A model generated the notes under the pieces. That model did not search any database. It saw nothing but the letters and a program-made list of their open reading frames with translations, and was not told where the DNA came from. The position numbers were made by a program, and so were the translations under genes. Below, in pieces: positions 1 to 5,870 of a DNA stretch of 9,061 bases (position 1 is its first letter; each line of letters starts with the position of its first letter). Location of the stretch: positions 1 through 9,061 of the forward strand of contig JBPCMT010000108.1 in the NCBI GenBank assembly GCA_051001995.1, in the 5' to 3' direction. The stretch comes from CAWEHQ01 sp051001995 (GTDB taxonomy: Bacteria; Actinomycetota; Thermoleophilia; Solirubrobacterales; Thermoleophilaceae).

Positions 1-873
1 TCCACGCTGACGCTGGTCGAGGACGGGGGCGACGTCGAGGCCGGCGCCTACTCGGGGCGCAACCTGCACTTCGGGATCCGCGAGCACGCGATGGGGGCGA
101 TCGTCAACGGGCTCTCGCTCCAGGGCTTCCGCGCGTACGGCGCCACCTTCCTGATCTTCTCCGACTACATGAGGGCGTCGATCCGCCTCGCCGCGCTGAT
201 GGCGATGCCGTCGATCTTCTGCTTCACCCACGACTCGATCGGCCTCGGAGAGGACGGCACCACGCACCAGCCGGTCGAGCAGCTCGTGGGGCTGCGCGCG
301 ATCCCGAACCTGTACGTGGTGAGGCCGGCGGACGCGAACGAGACCGCGCTCGCGTGGCGGTTCGCGATCTCGCGCGAGAGGAGCCCGACAGCGATGGCCC
401 TGAGTCGCCAGGGGCTGCCGGTGTGGGACCCGAAGGCGGTGCCCGACGACGCGATCGAGCGCGGCGCCTACGTGCTGCGCGAGGAGCGCGGCGAGGAGCT
501 CGACGGGATCCTAATCGGCACGGGCTCGGAGCTGCGCGTCTGCGCCGACGCGCTCGAGTTGCTCGACGAGCAGGGGCTCTCGGTCCGGCTCGTGAGCATG
601 CCGTGCATGGAGCGCTTCGCCGAGCAGGACCAGGGCTACCGCGACTCGGTGCTTGCGCCGTCATGCCGCGCGCGCGTCTGCGTCGAGGCGGCGAGCCCGG
701 TTGGATGGGAGCCCTGGGCGACCGAGGACGGCGAGGTGGTGGGGATGACGACCTTCGGGGCATCGGCGCCCCAGAAGGACCTCTACGAGCACTTCGGCTT
801 CACCGGCGAGCGGGTCGCCGAGCGGGCGCGGCAGGCCGTCGATCGCGTCGCGGCAGGGGCCGGCCACGCGTAG
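1..873 (+). CDS. tkt: Transketolase, C-terminal part (5' end outside window)
   Basis: Thiamine-diphosphate enzyme that transfers two-carbon units between sugar phosphates in the non-oxidative pentose phosphate pathway, in the cytoplasm. The frame is open from base 1 and ends at TAG 871-873, leaving 290 residues, under half of a usual 650-700 residue transketolase. The visible part holds the pyrimidine-binding domain and the C-terminal domain. The segment NLHFGIREHAMGA (residues 21-33) contains the Glu (residue 28) that activates the cofactor. FTHDSIGLGEDG followed by THQPVEQ (residues 75-94) carries the substrate-binding His residues. The C-terminal domain begins near residue 170 with the GILIGTGSE segment. 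One small departure is Thr where most transketolases have Pro in the DGPTHQP motif (residue 87). The next gene starts 11 bases downstream. The family is certain from these motifs; only the N-terminal domain is unseen. Confidence 0.97.
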   Translation, partial: STLTLVEDGGDVEAGAYSGRNLHFGIREHAMGAIVNGLSLQGFRAYGATFLIFSDYMRASIRLAALMAMPSIFCFTHDSIGLGEDGTTHQPVEQLVGLRAIPNLYVVRPADANETALAWRFAISRERSPTAMALSRQGLPVWDPKAVPDDAIERGAYVLREERGEELDGILIGTGSELRVCADALELLDEQGLSVRLVSMPCMERFAEQDQGYRDSVLAPSCRARVCVEAASPVGWEPWATEDGEVVGMTTFGASAPQKDLYEHFGFTGERVAERARQAVDRVAAGAGHA

Positions 874-884
874 ACTGGGGCGAG

Positions 885-1055
885 ATGCGAGTGATCGACT
901 GCGAGTGCGGTGAGGTGGTCCAGGCCGCCAACGACGACGATCTTGTCCCGCGCGTGCGCGAGCACCTCGAGTCCGACCATCCCGATGCCGACTCGAGCGA
1001 CGAGGCGGCCCGCCGGCTCGTGTCCGAGCGCGCCTACACGGCCACCGACAGCTAG
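885..1055 (+). CDS. Small DUF1059-like protein
   Basis: A 56-residue cytoplasmic protein with no signal peptide or membrane segment. It starts at ATG 885, preceded by a GGGGCGAG stretch that can serve as a weak ribosome binding site, and ends at TAG 1053-1055. The N-terminal part (MRVIDCECGEVVQA) followed by an acidic helix with REHLESDHPDA resembles the DUF1059 family, short proteins with a Cys-x-Cys near the start and a His-x(5)-His helix. Here Cys7 and Cys9 plus two histidines in the helix could bind a metal, but that is inference. The same frame is open well upstream inside the transketolase gene; that part is a shadow, since only the stretch from ATG 885 looks like a protein family. It lies 11 bases after transketolase and could be co-transcribed with it. 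Function unknown. Confidence 0.8.
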   Translation: MRVIDCECGEVVQAANDDDLVPRVREHLESDHPDADSSDEAARRLVSERAYTATDS

Positions 1056-1226
1056 TAGCTCGAGGTGCGGCGAGGCCGCGCTTCTGGGCCACCTCGACGG
1101 CCGTCCAGTCGTGGCACCAAAGCCTGGCTCGGCATGCCCTCGCGGGTCAGGCGATCCAGGTCGCGGGCGACGGGCTGCTCGCCGTGGGCGGCCTCGACTG
1201 GCGCATGCGACCTGCGGCACCTCAAA

Positions 1227-1242
1227 GTTAGGCATGTCAAAC
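1227..1242. promoter_or_regulatory. 16-bp imperfect palindrome, candidate DtxR/MntR-type operator
   Basis: The sequence GTTAGGCATGTCAAAC matches its own reverse complement at 12 of 16 positions and is centred on CATG. It lies 32 bases upstream of the multicopper oxidase start, in an AT-rich patch that stands out from the GC-rich surroundings. The left half contains TTAGG, the half-site core known from DtxR/IdeR boxes. The downstream operon encodes a DtxR-family repressor, so autoregulation through this site is a reasonable inference. The 170 bases before it (1056-1226) show no recognisable gene or RNA. Confidence 0.5.
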
Positions 1243-1274
1243 AAAGAGTTGCGCCTAGGCAGACTTATGCTTTA
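1243..1274 (+). promoter_or_regulatory. Candidate core promoter of the metal operon
   Basis: This stretch is AT-rich and carries -10-like hexamers, ACTTAT at 1263-1268 and TATGCT at 1266-1271, right next to the ATG at 1275. No convincing -35 element lies at the usual spacing, and there is no clear ribosome binding site in front of the ATG. This fits a leaderless or nearly leaderless transcript, common in actinobacteria, but the exact start point cannot be fixed by eye. A perfect 8-bp palindrome GCCTAGGC sits inside at 1253-1260. Confidence 0.35.
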
Positions 1275-2342
1275 ATGGCGCACGTGGAACGAATTAGCCG
1301 ACGTCGGCTTCTCGGGAGCGCCGCCGCAGCCGGAATCGCTCTGCCGGTGCTGCACGAGACCGTCCCCCACCAGTCCATTCACCAGCAGCTCGCGGCGGCG
1401 AGTTCGGGCGGTGCTGGGGCGCACGGCGCCACTGCCGGCAGCCACGGCGGCGGCAACAGCGGCCCGACCTTCAAGGACGGGGACGTCGTCGATCACGCGG
1501 CCAACGGCTTCAACCCCACCGAGATCTTGCGCGACTTCGACTACGGCAAGGCCCGCCGGCTTCCGGGTGGTCGCACGGTGCGCGAGTACGAGCTGGTCGC
1601 CGAGGATAGGGAGATCGAGGTCGCCCCCGGGGTCAAGTACCCAGCCTGGACCTACAACGGCCGCGTGCCCGGACCGACGCTCCGCGCCACCGAGGGCGAC
1701 CTCATGCGCGTGCGCTTCATCAACGGCTCAGAGCATCCGCACACGATCCACTTCCACGGCTTTCACCCACCGGAGATGGACGGGATCCCGGAGGTGGGCG
1801 CGGGAATCATCGAGCCCGGCAAGAGCTTCACCTACGAGTTCGAGGCCGAACCGGTCGGCCTCCACCTCTATCACTGCCACACCGGGCCGCTCGCCGAGCA
1901 CATCGCGCGCGGCCTCTACGGCACGTTCATCTGCGACCCGAAGCAGGGCCGGCCCGATGCGGACGAGATGGTGATGGTGATGAACGGCTTCAACACGAAC
2001 TTCGACGCCGAGGGCAACCAGGTCTACGCGGTCAACACCGTCGCCTTCCACCACGTCAACGAGCCGATCGAGGTAAAGCGCGGCGAGCTGGTGCGGATCT
2101 ACCTCGTCAACATCCTCGAGTACGACCCGATCAACTCGTTCCACATCCACGGGCACTTCTTCGACTACTACCCGACCGGCACGAAGCTGGAGCCGCGCGA
2201 CTTCACCGACACCGTCCTTCTCGGCCAGGCCGAGCGTGGGATCTGCGAGCTGCGCTTCAAGTTCCCCGGAGAGGTCATGTTCCACGCCCACAAGACCGAG
2301 TTCGCAGAGCTTGGCTGGATGGGCTTCTTCGAGGTCGCCTGA
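1275..2342 (+). CDS. Tat-exported two-domain multicopper oxidase
   Basis: Copper enzyme acting outside the cytoplasmic membrane, expected to oxidise a metal ion or organic substrate with reduction of O2. The product has 355 residues. It begins with a twin-arginine signal, RISRRRLLGSAAAAG (residues 6-20), then a Gly/His-rich linker to about residue 65. Domain 1 has HTIHFHG (156-162) and HCHTGPLAEH (200-209); domain 2 has HIHGH (290-294) and HAH (337-339). The four His-x-His pairs (159/161, 200/202, 290/292, 337/339) supply the eight ligands of a trinuclear cluster. His156, Cys201 and His209 form a type 1 site in domain 1, with Leu214 where nitrite reductases have the axial Met. Domain 2 has Ala338 instead of Cys, so it lacks a type 1 site. 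This is the layout called type C two-domain laccase. Start chosen at ATG 1275; GTG 1284 is an alternative that keeps the Tat motif. Its stop directly abuts the next ATG. Confidence 0.93.
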   Translation: MAHVERISRRRLLGSAAAAGIALPVLHETVPHQSIHQQLAAASSGGAGAHGATAGSHGGGNSGPTFKDGDVVDHAANGFNPTEILRDFDYGKARRLPGGRTVREYELVAEDREIEVAPGVKYPAWTYNGRVPGPTLRATEGDLMRVRFINGSEHPHTIHFHGFHPPEMDGIPEVGAGIIEPGKSFTYEFEAEPVGLHLYHCHTGPLAEHIARGLYGTFICDPKQGRPDADEMVMVMNGFNTNFDAEGNQVYAVNTVAFHHVNEPIEVKRGELVRIYLVNILEYDPINSFHIHGHFFDYYPTGTKLEPRDFTDTVLLGQAERGICELRFKFPGEVMFHAHKTEFAELGWMGFFEVA

Positions 2343-3566
2343 ATGGAAGCGGAGGGCGTCCCACGCCGGCAGTCAGCGAGCCGCAGCGGCGCGCTCTCAC
2401 GGCTGCCGGTTTGGGCGCTTGGTCTCGTCCCCCTGGTCCTAATCGTCGCGGCGCTCGTCGCCCTGCTGACGATCGGTGGCGATACGCTCGGGGAGCGCCC
2501 CGGGCCGCCGGCCGAGGAGCTCGCGGTCGAGCAGACCCTCCTGCGCCCGGGTGAGATCGAGCTCACCCTGCGCAACGTCGGGCCCGACCCCGTCGACGTC
2601 GAGCAGGTCTTCGTCAACGACGCCTACGTCGACTTCAGCGAGGGCACCGAGGAGGTCGGGCGCCTCGGGGCCCAGACGCTGACGCTCGACTACCCCTGGC
2701 AGGAGGGCTCGCCGCTGCTTGTCACCATGCTCACGGCCACCGGCGCGACGATCGAGCACGAGATCGACGTCGCGGTCGCGACGCCCGAGGCCGACGGCGG
2801 CTTCTACGGGCTGATGGCGCTGCTAGGCACTTACGTCGGCGTCATCCCGGTCGTGCTCGGGATGCTGTTCTTGCCCTTCCTCGGCCGCGTGCGCGAGCAG
2901 TGGGTGCGCGTCTTCATGGCCGCGACGATCGGCTTGCTCGGCTTCCTCGCCGTCGACGCCTACCTCGAGGGCACGGAGATCGGCACGGAGAGCACCGGCG
3001 CGTTCGGCGGCGTCGCGCTGCTCTTCATCGGCGCCGCGCTTGCCTACCTCGGGCTCGTCGCCCTCGATCGCTACCTGCGCGCCCGCCGTGAGCGCGCCGA
3101 GACGGCCGGCGCGGGAGCGTTCCAGCTCTCGCTCCTGGTCGCGATCGGCATCGGGCTGCACAATCTCGGCGAGGGTCTGGCGATCGGCTCGGCCTATGCG
3201 ATCGGCGAGCTCGCGCTCGGCGCCTTCCTCGTCTTCGGCTTCGCGCTTCACAACACGACCGAGGGCCTGGCGATCGTCGCGCCGCTCGCCGCGCATCGGC
3301 GGCCGTCGCTTCTGCGCTTGGCGGCGCTCGGGCTGATCGCCGGGGCTCCCGCGATCCTGGGCGCGTTCATCGGAGCCTCCGTCTACAACCCGGAGATCGC
3401 CACGTTCCTGATCGGGCTCGGTATCGGCGCGATCGTGCAGGTGATCGTGCAGCTCGTCCCGGCGATTCGCGACCGAGCGGGGCGAGCGCTCTACCCCGCG
3501 AGCGTCGGCGGCATCATCGCGGGTGTCGCGATCCTCTATGTGACCGGGCTGCTTATTAGCGTGTGA
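2343..3566 (+). CDS. ZIP-family metal transporter with extra N-terminal extracytoplasmic domain
   Basis: Membrane transporter that brings divalent metal (Zn, Mn or Fe in this family) into the cytoplasm. The 407 residues start with a basic tail and a first membrane helix (about 20-45). A polar, beta-rich domain of roughly 100 residues follows (about 48-147, with an ELTLRNVGPDPVDVEQVF-like strand pattern), then eight hydrophobic helices. The two ZIP metal-binding motifs are intact: HNLGEG (273-278) and HNTTEG (303-308), each His-Asn-x-x-Glu-Gly. A usual bacterial ZIP of 220-280 residues has no such N-terminal module, which resembles an Ig- or cupredoxin-like sandwich, probably outside the cell. 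It has no His or Cys cluster. The ATG directly follows the oxidase stop codon, so the two are surely co-transcribed and probably translationally coupled. Family call firm; the metal transported is not decided by sequence alone. Confidence 0.93.
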   Translation: MEAEGVPRRQSASRSGALSRLPVWALGLVPLVLIVAALVALLTIGGDTLGERPGPPAEELAVEQTLLRPGEIELTLRNVGPDPVDVEQVFVNDAYVDFSEGTEEVGRLGAQTLTLDYPWQEGSPLLVTMLTATGATIEHEIDVAVATPEADGGFYGLMALLGTYVGVIPVVLGMLFLPFLGRVREQWVRVFMAATIGLLGFLAVDAYLEGTEIGTESTGAFGGVALLFIGAALAYLGLVALDRYLRARRERAETAGAGAFQLSLLVAIGIGLHNLGEGLAIGSAYAIGELALGAFLVFGFALHNTTEGLAIVAPLAAHRRPSLLRLAALGLIAGAPAILGAFIGASVYNPEIATFLIGLGIGAIVQVIVQLVPAIRDRAGRALYPASVGGIIAGVAILYVTGLLISV

Positions 3567-4261
3567 TGGCCGCTACGGCTCACCACGCCCACACGGTAGG
3601 CGGCGCTCCCAGCGCCGTCGAGGATTACGCGAAGGCGATCTACACGTTTCAGTCGCGCGGGGAGCGCGCCGTCACCACGAGCGCGCTCGCCGAGCGCCTT
3701 GGGGTGACGCCCGCGTCCGCCTCGGCCATGGTCAAGAAGCTCGACCGGCTCGGTTTCGTCGACCACAATCGTTACCACGGCGTGCGGCTCACAGAGCGGG
3801 GAGAGCGCATCGCGCTCGCGGTCACCCGCAAGCATCGGCTGCTCGAGCTCTTCCTCGCCGAGAGCCTCGACGTGCCCTGGGACCGCGTCCACCAGGAGGC
3901 GGAGGCGCTCGAGCACGTCATCTCCGAGGACCTCGAGGCGCGCATCGCAGCGAAGCTCGACAACCCCACCCACGACCCCCACGGCGACCCGATCCCGAGC
4001 GCGGAGCTCGTGATGGACGACGGCGTCACGCGCAGCCTCGACAGCCTCGAGCCGGGCGCGGTGGGCCGCTTCGCGCGGGTCTCGGACTCCGATCCCGACA
4101 TGCTGCGCTACCTCGAGGAGCGCGGGATCTCGCTTGGCGACCGCTTCGAGGTGATCGAGCGCCAGCCGTTCGAGGGGCCGCTCAAGGTCCGCTTCGGCCG
4201 CGTCGACCACGTGCTCGGCGGCGCGCTGGCGCGTGCGATGCGCGTCGAGCCGGACGCCTGA
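3566..4261 (+). CDS. DtxR/MntR-family metal-dependent transcriptional regulator
   Basis: Cytoplasmic repressor that binds DNA when loaded with Mn(II) or Fe(II). It has 231 residues and the full DtxR-type architecture: winged helix-turn-helix (about 18-80, with LAERLGVTPASASAMVKKL), helical dimerisation and metal-binding domain (about 85-155), and a C-terminal SH3-like/FeoA-like domain (about 160-228). Visible metal ligands are His90, Glu94, His109, Glu113, Glu116 and His117, plus Asp20 at the N-terminus. Glu113 sits where DtxR/IdeR have Cys and MntR has Glu, and Asp20 matches Asp8 of Bacillus MntR, which points to manganese. The second MntR N-terminal ligand, Glu11, is replaced by Lys23. The N-terminus carries HHAH. 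ATG 3566 overlaps the ZIP stop codon by one base (TGATG); GTG 3563 is an alternative start giving a four-base overlap. It probably regulates its own operon. Confidence 0.93.
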   Translation: MAATAHHAHTVGGAPSAVEDYAKAIYTFQSRGERAVTTSALAERLGVTPASASAMVKKLDRLGFVDHNRYHGVRLTERGERIALAVTRKHRLLELFLAESLDVPWDRVHQEAEALEHVISEDLEARIAAKLDNPTHDPHGDPIPSAELVMDDGVTRSLDSLEPGAVGRFARVSDSDPDMLRYLEERGISLGDRFEVIERQPFEGPLKVRFGRVDHVLGGALARAMRVEPDA

Positions 4262-4273
4262 GCGACCAGCCGA

Positions 4274-4287
4274 CGCCGCGCGCGGCG
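4274..4287. repeat. 14-bp GC palindrome between repressor and dehalogenase genes
   Basis: CGCCGCGCGCGGCG is a perfect palindrome in the 47-base gap after the repressor gene. It could form a small 5-bp stem with a CGCG loop. There is no T-run after it, so it is not a convincing terminator. In such GC-rich DNA it may also be chance. Confidence 0.3.
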
Positions 4288-4308
4288 CGACCGATACGGT
4301 GGCGCTGC

Positions 4309-5196
4309 ATGGACGTTTTCCGCACGCCCAGCGAGCGCTTCTCGCAGCTGCCCGACTTCCCCTACGAGCCGCGGTACCGCGAGTGGGAGGGCATGCGCCT
4401 CGCCCACGTGGACGAGGGTGAGGGCCCGCCGGTCGTGATGCTCCACGGCGAGCCCACCTGGGGCTTCCTCTACCGCAAGCTGATGCCGCCGCTGCTCGAC
4501 GCCGGCTACCGCTGCGTGCTCCCGGACCTGCCGGGCTTCGGGCGCTCGGACAAGCCGACCGACGACGGCTGGTACTCCTACGACAAGCACACGAGCGCGG
4601 TGACATCGTTGCTCGAGGAGCTCGACATCCGCGACGCGACGCTCGTGATGCAGGACTGGGGCGGGCCGATCGGCTTCCGGGTGGCGACGCTCGAGGCGCC
4701 CGACCGCGTCGCCCGTCTCGTGGCCATGGACACCGGCGCCTTCACCGGCCACCAGCAGATGAGCGACGGCTGGCTTCGTTTCCGCGACTTCGTGGCGAGC
4801 AACCGCGACCTCCCGATCGCCCCGCTGATCAAGGGCGCCTGCAAGCGCGAGCCGGCGCCCGAGGTCGTGGCCGCCTACGAGGCCCCGTTCCCGAACGAGG
4901 AGTCGAAGGCCGGCGCGCGCGCGTTTCCGCCGATGATCCCGCTCACGCCCGAAGCGCCCGGAGCGGCCGAGGGTCAGGCGGTGGTCGAGGCGCTCACGCG
5001 CGAGACGCGGCCCGCGCTGCTCCTGTGGGCCGACTCCGACCCGGCGCTGCCGCTGGAGCCGGTCGGTCGGCTGGTCCAGTCGATCTTCCCGACGGCCGAC
5101 GAGCTGACCGTGATCGAGGACGCGAGCCACTTCCTCCAGGAGGACCAGGGCGAGCGGATCGGCCGGATCGTGGCCGACTGGTTGCGGACCGACTGA
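4309..5196 (+). CDS. Haloalkane dehalogenase (DhlA-like, subfamily I) alpha/beta-hydrolase
   Basis: Cytoplasmic alpha/beta-hydrolase, 295 residues, predicted to split carbon-halogen bonds by hydrolysis, giving an alcohol and a halide ion. The oxyanion-hole motif HGEPTW is at 46-51. The nucleophile Asp116 lies in MQDWGG (114-119) and is an Asp rather than Ser, typical of dehalogenases. Trp117 and Trp155 match the two halide-binding tryptophans of DhlA (Trp125, Trp175). Asp244 in WADSDPAL is the likely acid placed as in DhlA (Asp260), and His274 in ASHFLQED is the base. Length and N-terminus (RTPSERF, LPDFPYEP) are typical of the family. The gene starts 47 bases after the repressor with only a weak GGTGG before ATG 4309, so it may be read from the metal operon promoter or from its own. 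The halogenated substrate cannot be told. Some family members act on epoxides or have no known substrate. Confidence 0.88.
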   Translation: MDVFRTPSERFSQLPDFPYEPRYREWEGMRLAHVDEGEGPPVVMLHGEPTWGFLYRKLMPPLLDAGYRCVLPDLPGFGRSDKPTDDGWYSYDKHTSAVTSLLEELDIRDATLVMQDWGGPIGFRVATLEAPDRVARLVAMDTGAFTGHQQMSDGWLRFRDFVASNRDLPIAPLIKGACKREPAPEVVAAYEAPFPNEESKAGARAFPPMIPLTPEAPGAAEGQAVVEALTRETRPALLLWADSDPALPLEPVGRLVQSIFPTADELTVIEDASHFLQEDQGERIGRIVADWLRTD

Positions 5197-5241
5197 GCCG
5201 CTCTCGGTCGCCGGGCGATCGACTCGAACTACGGCGCGTTA

Positions 5242-5258
5242 GTCACGAGGGGTGTGAC
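5242..5258. terminator. Small stem-loop after the dehalogenase gene
   Basis: GTCAC (5242-5246) and GTGAC (5254-5258) can pair around a 7-base loop, 45 bases after the dehalogenase stop and before a convergent gene. The stem is only 5 bp and is not followed by a T-run, so a role in termination is a weak guess from position. Confidence 0.25.
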
Positions 5259-5259
5259 A

Positions 5260-5293
5260 AGCCCGCAGCAGTTCTCAGCAGCGCACCCGGGCT
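5260..5293. terminator. Second stem-loop between convergent genes
   Basis: AGCCCG (5260-5265) and CGGGCT (5288-5293) form a 6-bp GC stem with a 22-base loop, just outside the stop codon of the minus-strand gene. It might terminate transcripts from either side. The loop is long and there is no T-run, so confidence is low. Confidence 0.25.
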
Positions 5294-5300
5294 GCCGCCG

Positions 5301-5837
5301 CTAGGAGTGCTTGTCGACTTTGGGCTCCGGCGCGTCCGTCGAGAACGAGTCGCGGCAGATCAGCGTGCGGCGGTTGTTGCGCCGCTTCGGGCAGAACTGG
5401 CTCGTGCCGGCCCAGCGCTGGCCGTCGCGCCGCAGGGTCAGCCGGTAGCTGTAGTTCTGGCGGAACGGCGCGCTGGACATGAAGGAACCGAAGTAGTTCG
5501 ATCCCATCCGGCAGCGGTTGCGACCGCGGTCGCCGATCTCCGACACCTTGCGGTCGCCCTGGAACAACGTCGCGCGGCAGCGGCTGCGGATCGGGACCTC
5601 ACACCTCACGCGGCCGGCGTGGCGGACGCCATAGCGCTCGAGGACGGTCGGCCGGCGCTGGAACTCGATCACGTTGGAGGAGCGGCACCCCGGATCGGCG
5701 GCGGCCTTCGCCGCGGCGGTGAACGAGTCGCCCGAGCCGCCCGGAGGGGCCACGGGGACGGTGGCGGCGGCGCTCGCCGGGGCGGCGAGGGCGACCAGGA
5801 AGAGCGGGAGGAGGAGGCGTCGAAGCGGGGTGGTCAT
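5301..5837 (-). CDS. Small basic secreted protein with six cysteines, unknown family
   Basis: A 178-residue protein I do not recognise. It opens with a clear Sec signal peptide (MTTPLRRLLLPLFLVALAAPASAAA), with cleavage likely after an Ala near residues 23-25. The mature part has a short Pro/Gly linker, then six cysteines at 51, 79, 87, 109, 149 and 161, an even number that suggests three disulfides in an extracellular fold. It is rich in arginine and short on acidic residues. Tyr- and Arg-rich strands such as NYSYRLTLRRDG (128-139) suggest a beta-rich domain. The frame is open back to 5879, but ATG 5837 is the better start: the signal peptide begins there, and AAGGA lies at good spacing upstream on the minus strand. 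It is transcribed divergently from the lipoprotein gene and convergently with the dehalogenase. Function unknown. Confidence 0.75.
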   Translation of the reverse strand: MTTPLRRLLLPLFLVALAAPASAAATVPVAPPGGSGDSFTAAAKAAADPGCRSSNVIEFQRRPTVLERYGVRHAGRVRCEVPIRSRCRATLFQGDRKVSEIGDRGRNRCRMGSNYFGSFMSSAPFRQNYSYRLTLRRDGQRWAGTSQFCPKRRNNRRTLICRDSFSTDAPEPKVDKHS

Positions 5838-5870
5838 TGGCGTCCTTAGTCTAGGTTTCGATCGTCCTTG
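5838..5870. promoter_or_regulatory. Very short divergent intergenic region
   Basis: Only 33 bases separate the start codons of the secreted protein (minus) and the lipoprotein (plus). The TCCTT at 5843-5847 is the ribosome binding site of the minus gene read from the other strand. No clear -10/-35 pair is seen for either direction. At least one promoter must lie within the opposing gene's coding sequence, unless a start codon is misplaced. Confidence 0.4.

Noticed and set aside
354..884. Long plus-strand frame running into the DUF1059 gene
   Set aside because: It lies over the transketolase gene in another frame and is Arg/Gly/Ala-rich, the usual shadow composition; only the part from ATG 885 is protein-like.
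1065..1274. In-frame upstream extension of the multicopper oxidase to ATG 1065
   Set aside because: The extension is Arg/Ser-rich without family features, covers the palindrome and AT-rich promoter, and would bury the Tat signal inside the protein.
1275..2342. Copper nitrite reductase (NirK) as identity of the oxidase
   Set aside because: NirK has one His where this protein has HxH and HCH pairs, and NirK lacks the trinuclear site; the axial Met is also missing here.
3536..5130. Long minus-strand frames opposite the repressor and dehalogenase genes
   Set aside because: Low-complexity Arg/Ala/Leu/Glu composition, no motifs, and strong known families on the plus strand.
5025..5849. Plus-strand frame of 274 codons over the secreted-protein gene
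   Set aside because: It starts inside the dehalogenase gene, has no motif, and its composition is that of a shadow; the minus strand has a signal peptide, a ribosome binding site and a plausible protein.
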